Shown in pieces: positions 45,897 through 57,900 of a stretch of DNA of 64,000 nucleotides. The notes beneath the pieces were generated by a model. That model saw only the letters and a program-made list of their open reading frames with translations, was not told the DNA's origin and ran no database searches. The stretch lies in contig NC_057006.1 of the NCBI RefSeq assembly GCF_000002595.2, positions 6,279,512-6,343,511 of the forward strand. Direction: 5' to 3'. Positions within the stretch are counted from its first letter, which is position 1, and every line of letters begins with the position of its first letter. A program made the translations under genes and the position numbers. This stretch comes from Chlamydomonas reinhardtii. Its lineage: Eukaryota > Chlorophyta > Chlorophyceae > Chlamydomonadales > Chlamydomonadaceae.

Positions 45897-48074
45897 GGCG
45901 GCGGCGACAGCGGCTGGGTGTGGGCTGGATGCAGGTGACAGGCAAGGCGCAGTCAGAGGAGGCAGAAGCGGCAGAGGCGGCAGAGGCGACGGAAGCGGCA
46001 AGTTGCAGCGTGCAGGAGCTGGAGTAGAGCCGCTGTGCAGTGCGATCAGATGCAGCAGAGACGTGGAGCTTCAGCGCTTAGCGGGTGCGGCATGAGCGCC
46101 TGAGCGCCTGAGCACGGGGTGGACGCCGAGGAGGTCCGGAAGGGCGTTGCACGGGGTGAACGTGGCCAGGGGTCAGCCTTATTACGGTGCGTAATGGTTG
46201 GGGTCTGCGACTCGGTTTGCAACTGCGTATGCATATACCAATGGTGGTGGCGCGTCGCGAGCCGCTCTGCGGGCTGCCGCAATATGTGCGGCGGCCGCAA
46301 CACGGGCACATCAGCGCATTATACTATTCCCTTACTGAAGGGCAGCGGAGTGAGCTGTGGACGGCATGGGTATAGGTGTCGGCGCCGCCGGGGCCTCTGA
46401 CCCGCCACGCCTGCGCCGGGCCAGGGGCTGCACAGACAGGCTAAGGATCGATCTAGCAGACCGTCAAGGTCATTGCCTTGTTGATTGGTATGCTCTGTAC
46501 TACTATGTATTCCGGCTTTCGAGTGCCGGGCAGTGACTGCGGCCAAGCAGAACTGCCCGTGACCTCCTCCGGGTTAGGCAGCCAGGGGCCTGCGCCTCTG
46601 CGCGTGGGGAGCAGTGCCGGGCAGCCCGGGCACAAATGAGAGCGAGTGTGCCTCTTCTATTAGCCATGTGCCAAATGTTCTTAACTGTTATCCAAAAGTG
46701 CTGTGTGCGATTTCATGTCTGCTGGTTTGTGCGTACATAGGGACCCACAGATCCCCTTCCTCCCATGCGCCGCATGCTGCCGCTGCCACAATTTGTGCCG
46801 GCGCTGCGTGTGTGGGGGGAACCGGGGTTGCGTGACGTGCGTGTGAAGAGTGTGCATGTGTCCCGCGGTGTCGCGGCATTTGCTGTAGTTGTGCTGTTGG
46901 GTGCTAGGAGCGGGGCGAGAGTGAAGAGAACCCTTCATGTCAGGGCCCAGCGATCGTCTTGCTGGGGCACCTTGCGTGTGCTGTGCTTTGCTATTCTATT
47001 CCTCTTGAGAGTAGCTGCGCTGCTCAGAGGCATGCAGTGTGTAGAGTTGACGATCTGTTGCAGTGTTGCATAGAGCCACGCTGGAGCTGCAGTTAGTCCA
47101 GAGGTGTCACGGTGCTTGCGGCGACGCGTCTGCCGCGGTACTCCTACGGCTCCGTGTTGCACCGCGGCAGCCCAAGCGCCTCGGCAGCTGCAGCATAAGG
47201 CGTTTGAGCGGGTAGGTCCATGTGTCTCTGTCCTATTCATCGCGGTAGCTGATCCAGTAGCTGGTAGGCGGTGCGCTTCGGTGTAGGTTGAACTAGCAGA
47301 TTTCCCGGGCAATGCGTGTGGCAGCCCAAGCTGAACAGGGCAGGTGGTGGCTGGGACGATGCTCCCGCGCAGGAACGATGCTCCCGCGCACCTCACACTC
47401 ATGCTCAAGGTTGACGCCCCGATTGGGGATTTTTGTGCAGGTGTTAAAGCTATGCCCCGTACTTGGGGTGTGTTCGCCGTGTGGCGTGAAGGCGTGAAGT
47501 TACTCCTTGAATTTGAGACATAGACAGGTGGTGCAGCGCGTGAAGCGCGTGTCAAGGCTGCGCGCAGCCCATGTAAGGTCCGAGATGCGGTCTATCCACT
47601 TGAAGCGGCACCAGGCTCCTGACACCCAGAGCGCCAATTGCAGGCTTGGACAGGCTGCAGTGCACCACGCAGTGCACCTAGCAGCGGAGGCACGTGTGGG
47701 ACTGAGAGAGGCACCTAGGCCGCCAGCCCGCGTCGGGCCGTCAGCATTCTTGAATCCCAAGAGCGGAGGCGGGGTGCTACCGCCCCTTTTCAGAAGCGGG
47801 TAGACACACTGCCACGTGTGTTGGATGCATCATGAGCAGCTCCACCTCAGCCGCCGTCGGGGCACCACCACGGAGCATCGTGTGCGTGCAGGATGAACGG
47901 CTGCCCAAAACCCAAGAGTTGCCATGCCGGGGTCGCACCTTGCTCCATTAATTACGGTATGTTCAGGTGCACTGTAAGGTATTAAGAACGAGGGCAGTAC
48001 TAACATCCTGAAATTAGGACACCAATCGGCAACTGGCGAGCATCTCTGTACTTTGCTCTCGCACTATTATAGCT
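45897..48074. other. Long gap, probably lipase 3' UTR plus intergenic DNA
   Basis: No gene could be supported over about 2.2 kb. A TGTAA occurs at about 47,571 and another near 47,973, both rather far from the lipase stop. GT-rich and T-rich stretches are frequent, as in 3' UTRs of this genome type. Confidence 0.45.
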
Positions 48075-50125
48075 ATGAGGAGCGCGGGATCGCTAATAGC
48101 TAAAAGCTTATTCGCAGTTTCGACCTGTGGCAATCGGAGCTGCGCAGGCTTGTTGACTCGGGTGCGCAAGCTGATGGGTTCAGTTCTTCTCTTCCCGCGA
48201 CGGGCGCGAGCTAACACCTGGTCGGTATGCAGGGGTATGGAGCGGAAGCCGCCAGTGCGACGGTGAACGATGGCGCGTCCACAAGCGGCGAGGGGCCCAT
48301 TATCGCCGCGTGCGTGCTCCAGCGGCTTCCCCTCGTGCGACCGCGGCTGACGACTGGGGAGCAGGCGCAACTGGCATTGGAGCGGCAACGGGCACTACAA
48401 ACGGGGGAGCTTAAGGACTACCCCCAGAACATGGTGGGCGCGGGGTTGAACCCAAAGCGCTGCAGCAAGGTTTGGCACGCGTGATGACGCGCGTGCCTTG
48501 GCTCACGCTTGAATCCCTTCACTCGCAGGCTGTGACCGGAAAGGACGATGCGGGCAGCAAGCAGCAACAACAAGATCTGGTACGTAATGTTTGTGTGCAT
48601 GCAGGGGCGGGCCAGGGGAGGGGGGGCGCTGGCCACGCACAGGCGCCTTTCTCTACTCACGTGAGCCTCATTCGTGATCGTGTCGCACCACAGCGAGCCT
48701 TTGACCCGGTGCCGGCTACAACGGCAGCGGATAGCAATGGCGACGTCAGGTGGGTTTGAAGCAGCTGGACCCTTACTATGTCTTTTGTACCACCCTTGCG
48801 GTCCTCGGGCTCGTCTCTGTCTCCTGTCAGGCAGCTTTCCTGCACTACTGCATTTCCTTGGCACACGGGCTCGGCTGGCTTTATGACAACACCGCAAACA
48901 TCCAAATCTAAGCTACAACACATGTGCTACGTGGCATGGCCGCACCCGCAGCACCATGCGGCGGCGCCTGGCGGACAGCCTATACCTGGTGGTGCGGGGC
49001 GGGCCGGCGGCGGGGGGCGGCGGCGGCGAGTGGGCCTTCCCGCAGGCGGTCAACACGGCCGAGGAGAGCATCAGGTGCGCGCATGCAACCGTATGCGTGC
49101 TTGGTGCTGCTTGTGTGGGACCTCAAGTAGTGTCGTTTGGACGGCAGCGGCGTGGGGGTAGGCGGGCGGGCACTAAGCGAACCTGTGCACTAGCGCAGCC
49201 AGGGCAGGATGAGACACCCGCGCACGCCTGCAGCGTGCGACCCCCCGCCTCCTGCCCACCACTGCCACTGCCGAACCTTCCCGCAAACCCTTTCCTGCTC
49301 GACGCCTGCGCTTCCCCCAGCGACACGGCCCAGCGGGCTCTGTACGGCGCCATCGGTCGCAGCCACCCCGTCTACTTCATCGGCAACGCCCCCATGGGGC
49401 ACGTGCGCGCGCTGCCCGCCGGTGAGGCCAGGACAGGGGGCGGGATGGCAGGGCACTGGCGCGTTGCGACCTAGTCACCCCTGTCTTAGTCAAGCTTGAA
49501 TCTTCCCCCTGTGGACCGTGTCGGTCATCGGTACGCGCAACACTACACCTGCTGTCTGCTTCGCTACACTTCTCTGTACCAATCCTTGCACCCCCCAAAC
49601 ACCATGGGAATGCTGCACCCGGCGACGCTTGTCTCGGGCACGTGATGACGTGGCACCGAACGGCGGTACGGCGTGTGTGTGTATGTGTGCACATGCAGGC
49701 ACATCGTTCTTCATGCTGGCCCAGGTGGTGGACGACCCCTGGGACACGCAGCTGCTGCCGGGGGCCGCGCAGGAGCTCGCCTGGGTGAGTGGCCTGGGGC
49801 CGTGGGGGTGTGGCACACGGCGCCCAGCGGCATGTTGAGGAGGCCGGCCTTGAGCGGGGCTGCCCAGGAGGGGTCTGCAGGTCAAGGCCAGGGGTCGGGG
49901 CGGTAGAGGACCGGCGCGGGCGAGAGCTGGCAGCAGGCAGAGGCCCCATGACATGTTGGTGCTGCGTCCGTGTCAGTTTGGCTTACCGGGCCACACGCAC
50001 TCGCGCTGCCGCCGTCCTTCTTCCCTCCTCTCCCCTCGCTCGCGCTGCAGGTGACCAAGCAGGAGCTGCTGGGGTCCTACCTGTCGGACGCGCGGCTGCG
50101 GGAGCTGGTCAGCAAGATGCTGTGA
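48075..50125 (+). CDS. MRPL46: Mitochondrial ribosomal protein mL46
   Basis: Eight exons: 48075-48161, 48233-48469, 48529-48579, 48694-48749, 48952-49074, 49321-49421, 49699-49784 and 50051-50125 (271 aa; human protein 279). Exon 1 (MRSAGSLIAKSLFAVSTCGN) is a typical mitochondrial presequence; an internal ATG at 48227 lies in the acceptor region and is rejected as start. Family landmarks are IIAACVLQRLPLVRP (human: LCLQRPPVV), DSLYLVVRGG, WAFPQAVNTAEESIR (human: WILPQAEW...ETLR), VYFIGNAPMGHVRALP (human: FLGNAPCGHY), SFFMLAQV and WVTKQELLGSYL (human: WVTKDELGDYL). mL46 is a Nudix-fold protein of the mitoribosomal large subunit, near the central protuberance. Junction phases all agree. Confidence 0.9.
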
Positions 50126-50326
50126 CGGGCGGGCGGGCGGTGATACCGGTGGTGGAGGCTGGGCGGTGGCTGTGTGGGGGCGGGGATCCGGAGAATCGTG
50201 GATTGGCGCTGCAGGCATTGGGGCCCGCTGGCGGGGTGCTGGCAGGATAGATGCGCCGTAGGTAGAGTGGCAGTAGCGAAGCTACGATGCTAGCGGCTAT
50301 CTAGTCGAATCCAGGTGTTCCCTTGG

Positions 50327-50331
50327 TGTAA
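50327..50331 (+). terminator. TGTAA poly(A) signal of mL46 gene
   Basis: Located 202 nt after the stop codon, in otherwise non-coding sequence. Confidence 0.55.
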
Positions 50332-50754
50332 TGCGGCAGGCGCGATTTGCCATTGCCTGGAGGCTACAGACAGACTCGCTTGCCATCTACAGCAACCTAG
50401 GCCCAGCAATCACAGTATTCGAGTTGGGTTTGCGTGACACCAGCATTGCGTTATGATTCACTCGTCAAAGTAGTTAGCAGAACCGTGATACTCAACGCAT
50501 ATGTTGCTTGACCATCCACACACGCTTTTTGCCTTCGCAGCAATCCCTCTCCTCATTTTATTTGTCAGTGCAAGTCAGTGCAAACTACATGGTACTTGCA
50601 CTTCAAGTACGCACACAGCAATCCCGTACACACCACACTTCCACATGCGGTCATGCCAACAACCGACCATTGCCCACCATTGATTTAACAACTGCCTCAT
50701 AACTAAACTTTGCCCGAGGAGGCTCACATACACTGCCATGTGCACAGCAGCAGC
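50332..50754. other. Intergenic spacer
   Basis: No gene seen; moderately AT-rich. It ends where kinase-like gene fragments begin. Confidence 0.5.
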
Positions 50755-52035
50755 AGCCAGCAGCGGTGTGGCGGGCGGCGGACCTGATCTTCGCTCAGGA
50801 AGCGCCAACGATGATCACGGACGCCTTTGCGCCGTTGGAATTCAAGGCTTTCCACTTGATGTGCGGTGCCTCGCACCAGCACCTGCTGGGGGCCCTGCCG
50901 AGCCGGTGCTGCTTGCGGCGGACCGCACCGCCTGCTTCTATTTCGTGACGGAGCTGCACGGTATGGCGATGGGGCTGCAGACACTGGCGTACACCGACCG
51001 GTTCCACCGCCATACCGTACGATAACGCAATCACCACGCACCCCGTTAAAAAAACAATTAAATTTCCACCACGCACCCCCAAACTGGCAACTATTTTGCA
51101 CCACGCCCCCCCCGGTGCGGCAATTTTGCAGAACCACGCAGCCGGGAAACTGCGTGTTTTGTGGCCTCAAACTGTGTGCTCGGGGGGGCAGCGGGGGGCA
51201 CGCTTTGCTAGCCTACGCAGTGGTTAAACTGCACGCCTTAACGTAAGCTGGGTGGTGCGCAGCAGCCCCTCCTCCAGCAGCCCGGCACCGTCCACGTCCG
51301 ACAGAGTCACGTGGCCTGGAGGTGCGTGGTACAGGAAGCGAGGGGTGGGTAGATAGGGGGAGTAAGGGGATAGTGCAAAGATGGGAATGTGCTGGAGCAT
51401 GCGATGGGCTGGAATGAAACAGCAGTGCGGGGACCAACAGGCGTTAACCTGACTCATGCACTCGTGCTGCCATCCCTATCTCACCGTGAATACTCCCAAG
51501 CGCGAGTCCCTTTCCTGTCTTCTCTGCTTTACTCTAATCCTTACTTCCCTGCTTTGCCTCTTCCCCGCAGGGAGCACGAGGTGGCAGGCAGTGGCAGCAC
51601 CAGGTAATAGGGCTCCCTGCGGGAGTACCTCATCCGCTGCCTCGAGCACCCATACTGCCGAATGGGGCGCGCCCTGCTCATCGCCGCGCTGCAGCAGGTA
51701 GGCGCGCTGCTGTTCATCGTGGCTCAGCTTGTGCAGTAGCTGCGGCACCTGTGTACGTGTGTGTGCGTGTGGAGGAGGTAGGGGTTCAGCGAGCTGGTGA
51801 GCGAAGACCCACATAATAAGCCCGCGGGCGGGCATCCCCTGTGCCTGCCCCTCTCCTCCCTTCTCTCCAACCTTTCCCCCTCCCTCCCCTGCTGCCACTC
51901 GGCCCCTCACCCGCCCTACCTGCTGCAGCACGGCGATGAAAAGGCCGCGCCCCATCCTGCAGTCTGGGTGCTCCAGGCAGCGGATGAAATACTCCCGCAG
52001 GGAGCCCGAATGCTGCCACTCCCTGCGGGCGAGGG
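50755..52035. pseudogene. Scrambled fragments of the kinase-like gene
   Basis: Pieces of the six-exon kinase-like gene occur out of order and in both orientations. They are exon-6 3' part (+, 50,755-51,003), exon-6 5' part with its intron acceptor (-, 51,243-51,320), exon-4 copy (+, about 51,585-51,697), exon-5 piece (-, about 51,703-51,750) and a second exon-4 copy (-, 51,927-52,033). The minus-strand exon 4 still encodes GSLREYFIRCLEHPD. The plus-strand exon 6 keeps MITDAFAPLEFKAFHLMCGA, then frameshifts relative to the intact genes. This is a rearranged pseudogene cluster produced by at least one inversion. Confidence 0.75.
51004..51240. repeat. CCACGCA-rich insertion inside kinase fragment
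   Basis: About 235 bp of unrelated sequence interrupt exon-6 homology. It contains recurring ACCACGCA and GCAATTTTGC-like units, A-runs and G-runs. It may be an inserted small element or filler at the inversion breakpoint. No terminal repeats were established. Confidence 0.35.
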
Positions 52036-54829
52036 GCAAAGCAGGGAAAGAAAGGCTGGCAGGCGCCTACACTAGCGCCTACACTAGCACTAGCACTAGC
52101 TGCGCCTCTGCCAGTGTCTGGGTGCGTGAGCGTTGCCGTCACGGTCGTCTGGCTGGACGGCTGTCAGCACGCACGTGCACCGCTGGCCATTCATGCACCG
52201 CTGGACATCACTCACACTCACATACTTCAGGTGCTGCGTGTATGCAGGTGCTACACACGCTCAGCGCGACGCCGCCGGCGCAAGTGATCACAGCATGCCG
52301 TGATAATTGATGTGTGCGGAGGTGTGCGCATGCGGTTTGCTTGGTGGACTGGGAAAGTGGTGAGGCGGCGAGGAGAGCTTGAGTTGTTTCATGTGAACGA
52401 GCATGGATGCAGGGCTCACTGTAAGGGCGTCCACGTATACACATCTCTACGTCGTCCAGCTAGGTGTCCGGGGTTTGCCCACGGGGCACGTGTGTGAACC
52501 AACGGTGGGCTGATGGGCGAGACAGGCGGGGTCACTCGACCGCACCGTGGAAAGGGGCTCACTACGTACCGGCTCATTACGTACCGGCCCACTGCCACTG
52601 TCGGCGTCGCGCGAGCCCGTGATGCAGTGGTGCACCGGGCAGGCGAGCGGACAGGCTCAGATCTGTATGTGAGGGAGGCGTGCATGGGGATGTATGGGAG
52701 TGGGGGTGGGCAATGGGATGCGTGGCAGTGTCGCTGTGAGCATAGGGCATGAGCCGCCATGGGAAGAGGGCAGGTCTTGAGCAACGCAAGTAGTTCGACT
52801 CCATCTGGGTCAGGTTTGCCGTCGCGGCCTTGATGACCGCCAGCAGCACCTGCACCACCTGCGTCACCGTCACGGCCCGTGGTGCAAGTTCTGCTGGCGG
52901 CTGTTAAGACCGGCGGCGGCGGCGACGGCGGCGGCGCTGAGAGGCCTGCTGTCAATTCTTCAAGCGCACAACATAGACCACCTCACGCGGACACCTATTC
53001 ATTCGCTTACCGGCGCCGGCCGCCGCTTCGCCTCCTGCAGTCAGGTGCCGCCCGGTGCCCGTGCCGCGGCGCCACGCACCGCGGTCCCAGCAGAGCGCGA
53101 GCCACGACGGGTGTAGCAGGGGCCGCTGGAGGCGGCACAGGCCTGTTAGCGAATAAAATGGGCGTTGGTGCGGGGTTGGGGCACGCAAAGCGGGCCGGCT
53201 TGCCGAGCGCGAGGGGGTGCTGGGCAAGGGCGGCAAGGGCGGCCACGATCAGCCACTGCTGCCGGCTTACCGCCGCGGCTCCGGTGCGTGCTCTCGAAGG
53301 CGACGGACTGACTGCGAGAGCGAGAGCAGCGGACTAGGCGGCGCGGCCCTTTCGGCGGTCTGCCTTGCAAGGCTATGCGCAAGTTTTGTTTGCAGTGCTG
53401 GATTGAGCGGGTCGGCTCGCCGCGACGGCGTGCGGTGCCTTTCCAGACCGAGGACTTCGGAAGGGCCGAATGGAGGACTGCTGACGCAAGCCAGTGCCCC
53501 GTGGGTCAAACACGCACGCTTTCCCCGCATGCGGCGACATTTATCACCGGCGCCGCTCGCCCTACTGCTGCCGGCGCCACGACGCCTCGGCCCCCATCCC
53601 ATAGGTATTATCACTTGCAACTAACGCCTCTACCTGTGCTCCACTCGTTTTCGCTTGGTTTGGTTTGGGCTGGAGTTTGCAACCCCCCCCCCCCCCCCCG
53701 CCGTCCTAGCTTCCCCAAGCCCCCGCGCGCCCCCGCATGCATGAGACGGTCCACCACGCACGCACCCCCCCCCACACACACACATATGCGCTTTCTCCCC
53801 GCCGATTTCGTGCGGCCCCAGCAGCTCGTGTCGAATGCACCATGACGACGAGCAAGTGCCTGAAAGCACTGTGCCGAGCAGATGAGGATCGAGATGAAGA
53901 GGGGCGCGGGACATGTGTAAGAGGGCCCCGGTGCATTCTCATCGGAGCTTCCTTTCCTACTGCCAGCCGCACCATTTTCCTGAACATAATGCCTCAGGAA
54001 GGCTCGGAGCCTTGGACTGGAAGCCGCTGCAGGCATCGCTGGAGCTGGATGTGTGATGGGACAGGGTTCAAGGCAGGTTGGCGAGGTCCCGTAGGGTGAG
54101 AGAGCGGCTGTGCTGGATGCTGCGAAATGCGGCAGGCTTGGAAGCTGTGAAGTGTGAGTCCTGCTTATGAATCAGACTTTGAGTCAGGGACGCGCGAGGA
54201 AGGGACTACGGTATTCGCCATGGACGGTACTCGTCAACGCGGGTCAACGTGCTTGTTGCAGTTGGCACATGTTGTGAACCCACAAGCAGCCGCCATACGG
54301 TACACAAACATGGTCCGGCAATAGCCAGAGCCTCACCATGGTCCGAGTCCATGCACGCACACCATGCTACCCTGCCTCAGCCCATACTACCCTACCTGCC
54401 TCAGACGCGGCCCAGACAGAGCGGCCACCTTTGGGGCGTGCGTGGGCGCCCTTGCGCATCATCAAGGCCTTGCTCGTCAAGGCCGATTCCACACCAGGGA
54501 ATCACCAAAACAAGGTACCGCAGCGCCAAGCATTTCTCTGAAGCATGCATCGTTCTGTTCCCGTAGGGTCATCAGCAGTTCTCCTCGTAATTCTCCTCGT
54601 AATTAGCCCCATCAAGGCCGATCCGAGGTGCCCTTTCACACTTTCCATCCCCGTGTGAACGAAACGACAGTGCTGCAATTCATCCCTGAAGTCTCCCTCC
54701 AGTCTTAAGTTTACGCTTCTCAGTAACGTATGCATGCTGCTCGAGAACGCACAATCATGCTCTTCCATCCGTAGTGCTGCGTTCAATGAAATAACGTTAG
54801 TAGCAACGTCCGTATACGCATTCCCCACG
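52036..54829. other. Intergenic region with kinase exon-3 fragments
   Basis: At 52,795-52,875 (-) and 52,877-52,915 (+) two diverged copies of the same exon-3 stretch (VQVLLAV-K) lie head to head, forming a near-palindrome. A 17-nt C-run lies at about 53,683-53,699. Near 54,570-54,605 TTCTCCTCGTAA is duplicated in tandem. No intact gene is seen. Confidence 0.5.
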
Positions 54830-54918
54830 TGGTCACACGCTCGAACCAGCAACCTCCCTTGTCCCCGCCAGGCTCGCTCAATAGCTCCCTAGCCGCCTGC
54901 CCAGCTTGTCGCCAAGCA

Positions 54919-57900
54919 TCACACCCACCGCGCCCCGATGGCCTCCAGCTGCGACCACACGCCCTGCAGGTCGGGCCGGTCGAGGTGCGCCAGGGTCTGC
55001 AGGCCCATGGCCAGGCCGTGCAGTTCTGTGACAAAGTAAAAGCAGGCCGTGCGGCCCGCCGACAGCAGCACCGGCTGGAGTGCCGCCAGCAGGGCCCCCA
55101 GGCTTGCGCCCACCAGGTGCTGGTGCGAGGCACCGCACATGCTCTGGAAAACCTTGATCTCTAACGGCGCGAACGCGTCCGTGATCATCGTCGGCGGTTC
55201 CTGAGTGAACACCAGGTCCGCCGCCCGCCACACCGCCGCCTCCGCCGCCACCGGGTCCAAGCACATGGCCGCCGCCTGCGCGGCCGCCTGCGCCGCCACC
55301 AGCTGGGTGGTGCGCAGCAGCCCCTCCTCCAGCAGCCCGGCACCGTCCACGTCCGACAGAGTCACGTGGCCTGGAGGTGCGTGGTACAGGAAGCGAGGGG
55401 TGGGCAGGGGGAGTGACAAGAGGGGAAAGAAGGAAACGTGCCGGGGCGGCGGGGCGTTGTGCATACCACATTACCACCCCAATTAATCGAGTGCCTGCAT
55501 GTGGCACCGGCGGGCGTTGACCGGTTTGCTAGTCTCTGCGGTCATCCCTGTCTCACCGTGTGCGTCTACCAACATGTTGTCCAGCTTTAGGTCGCCAAGC
55601 ACGATGCCGGCCCGGCTCAGCATGTGCACCAGCTGCAGCACCTGTGCACACGTGTGTGCGTGTGGAGGAGGTAGGGCCGTGGAGGAGGGGATCAGCGAGC
55701 CGGTGAGCAAAGACCCACATAATACGTGCCCGGCGGGCATCCCCTGTGCCTGCCCCTCTCCTCCCTTCTCTCCATCCCCCTCCCTCCCCTGCTGCCACTC
55801 GGCCCCCCGCCCGCCTACCTCCTGCAGCGCGGCGATGAGCATGGCGCGCCCCATCCGGATGTCGGGGTGCTCCAGGCAGCGGATAAGATACTCCCGCAGG
55901 GAGCCGTGCTGCTGCCACTGCCTGTGGGCGAGGGTCAAAGTAGGGAAAGCATTGGGGCAGGACAGGGACTCAAGGCACAAGCCGCACGCACGTTCACCGA
56001 ACATGCAAAATGTGCCCTACCGTTCCAGCCCCTATTAAACCGATCGGTATGGGGGCGGTTACCGGGCGGTCACCCTGATAAACCGATGGTCAGCATCGGT
56101 TAGCATCGGTCAGGATTGGTATGGGTTGGCTGATCGGTAAAACCTCGGTAAACTTTGATAAAATGGTAACTTCCTGGTAACCCATTGGTATGTGGCTCCT
56201 GCCCAGCCCTTGTCCAGGCTCTGCCCAGGCTCGCCCAGCTGCCGCCCAGCTGCCGCCCAGGGCCGCCCAGCCGCCGCCCAGGGCCGCCCAGCCGCCGCCC
56301 AGGCCCGCCCAGCTGCCACCCAGGCCCACCCAGCCTTGCCAGGGCCTGCCCCCAGCGTAGATGCGTGCAGCTCTGGCCGCGGCCGTGCCTTCAGCCATGG
56401 CTGGGGGTGTTATGCTAGCAGACCACATTGGGGTGGAACTGTCAGCGGCTCCCTATTGGTCACCCGCAGGTAACTCATCACTTGCTGCCCAGCCACAATG
56501 GTGCATGCCTTATGCTGAAGGTAGGGGCCTGCCCTCTTCCCTCACACACACCGTGGGAGGACTTGTAATACCTGTACTCCCCCAGCTCCCCCCCCGCATG
56601 GATGGAAAATGCACACAGATGTTTACAAACAGCAACATTGGGAGCAAGGTGTGAGTCTTCTTCTTCACCCCATACCATCCATGATCATCCCACTACTGAT
56701 CTTGCCGTCTCCCCTTGATGCTTCCCAATCCACGTAGTCTACCAGACCACAACTGTGCAGCATACATTGATGGCATTTAGCAGCGCCGCGCCTCCTCCCT
56801 ATGTCAGTGTTTTGGCCCCTAACCTCACCAACCCCCATAACCCCCCCCCCCCACCCGCACCCACCTGGCCCCTGTACCCTCGCCAGCCCAGAAGGCCATG
56901 TAAGAGCTCCCAAATGTATGTTTGTTAAGTGGGAACATAGGGGCGAGAAGTCTGGGGCGAGGCCTGTGGGATCCTTGGGGCGGCCTCGCCCCTGCCGAGC
57001 CCCTGAACCCCCCAGTAACCCTCCGGCAGTCGCTGACGGCCAAGCTGAGACCGCCGCACTTCCTGAGCTGTAAACTTACTTTAGTAATGTAGTTGCATGT
57101 AGTGTATGCTTCCTGAGCATAGGAATGCACCTGAGCAGCTGGCTGTGTCAACCTAGGCAGCAATGAACCCCTCCGGTCACTGCTGTCACTTGGCGCATGG
57201 CTTTAGCGGTTGATATCAATAGTCTGTTGTGCACTTAGAGTACTTGTCCCAGAAGTTCGGGCTTTTCGGGTGTCTTAGAGAAAGTGGTCGCGCGTCCCCC
57301 GGCCGGGGGACGCAAACCCATGTTTGTCAACTCGTCGAATTGTGTAATTGAACTTGGCCACACTGTGCATATTGGCTAATGCCTATAAAAATCAATCAAC
57401 CCCAACACCCAAAGCCGTCCAGGAGTGCAGAGTACTTTACATCATCGGGTTGAGGCCGTTTTCTCCTTCTTACATCCTTCCTAGTACACTAAGTTAAAAG
57501 CTGAAATCTTCCCAGTACATTACGCAGGCCTTCCGTCTGGGGGTCTGGGGGAAAAACGCTAGCCTCTGCATGGGGTTCCTTCGGGCCTTCAACTTGAAGC
57601 AGCCAATTTACATATGCTGTGATAACTGATATACCGGCATACATTTAAATTATATATAATGTTTCCTTATAGAGCGTTTGTTCGCTCGCTCTCCCACATT
57701 CCGCCCCTCACCAGTCGCACAAACACAAAAATAAGGCTAGTTCTAATGTCAGTAGAACAAGAGCTGGTGGCTCAGGCTGCTTGGGACGCGAGTTCTCGCG
57801 CTGCTGACCGCTCGTTGACCAGCTCGGCGACGCTGCTGCTGAGACGTCAGCTGAAGCCAGCTATCACATGAGACTTACAACTGTGCCTCACAAATGATCA

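Noticed and set aside
44838-46001. Minus-strand frame of 387 codons
   Set aside because: Antisense shadow of the last lipase exon, produced by GC-rich third positions.
52980-53640. Opposing frames of over 110 codons on both strands
   Set aside because: GC-rich sequence without splice signals or family resemblance; no agreement between strands.
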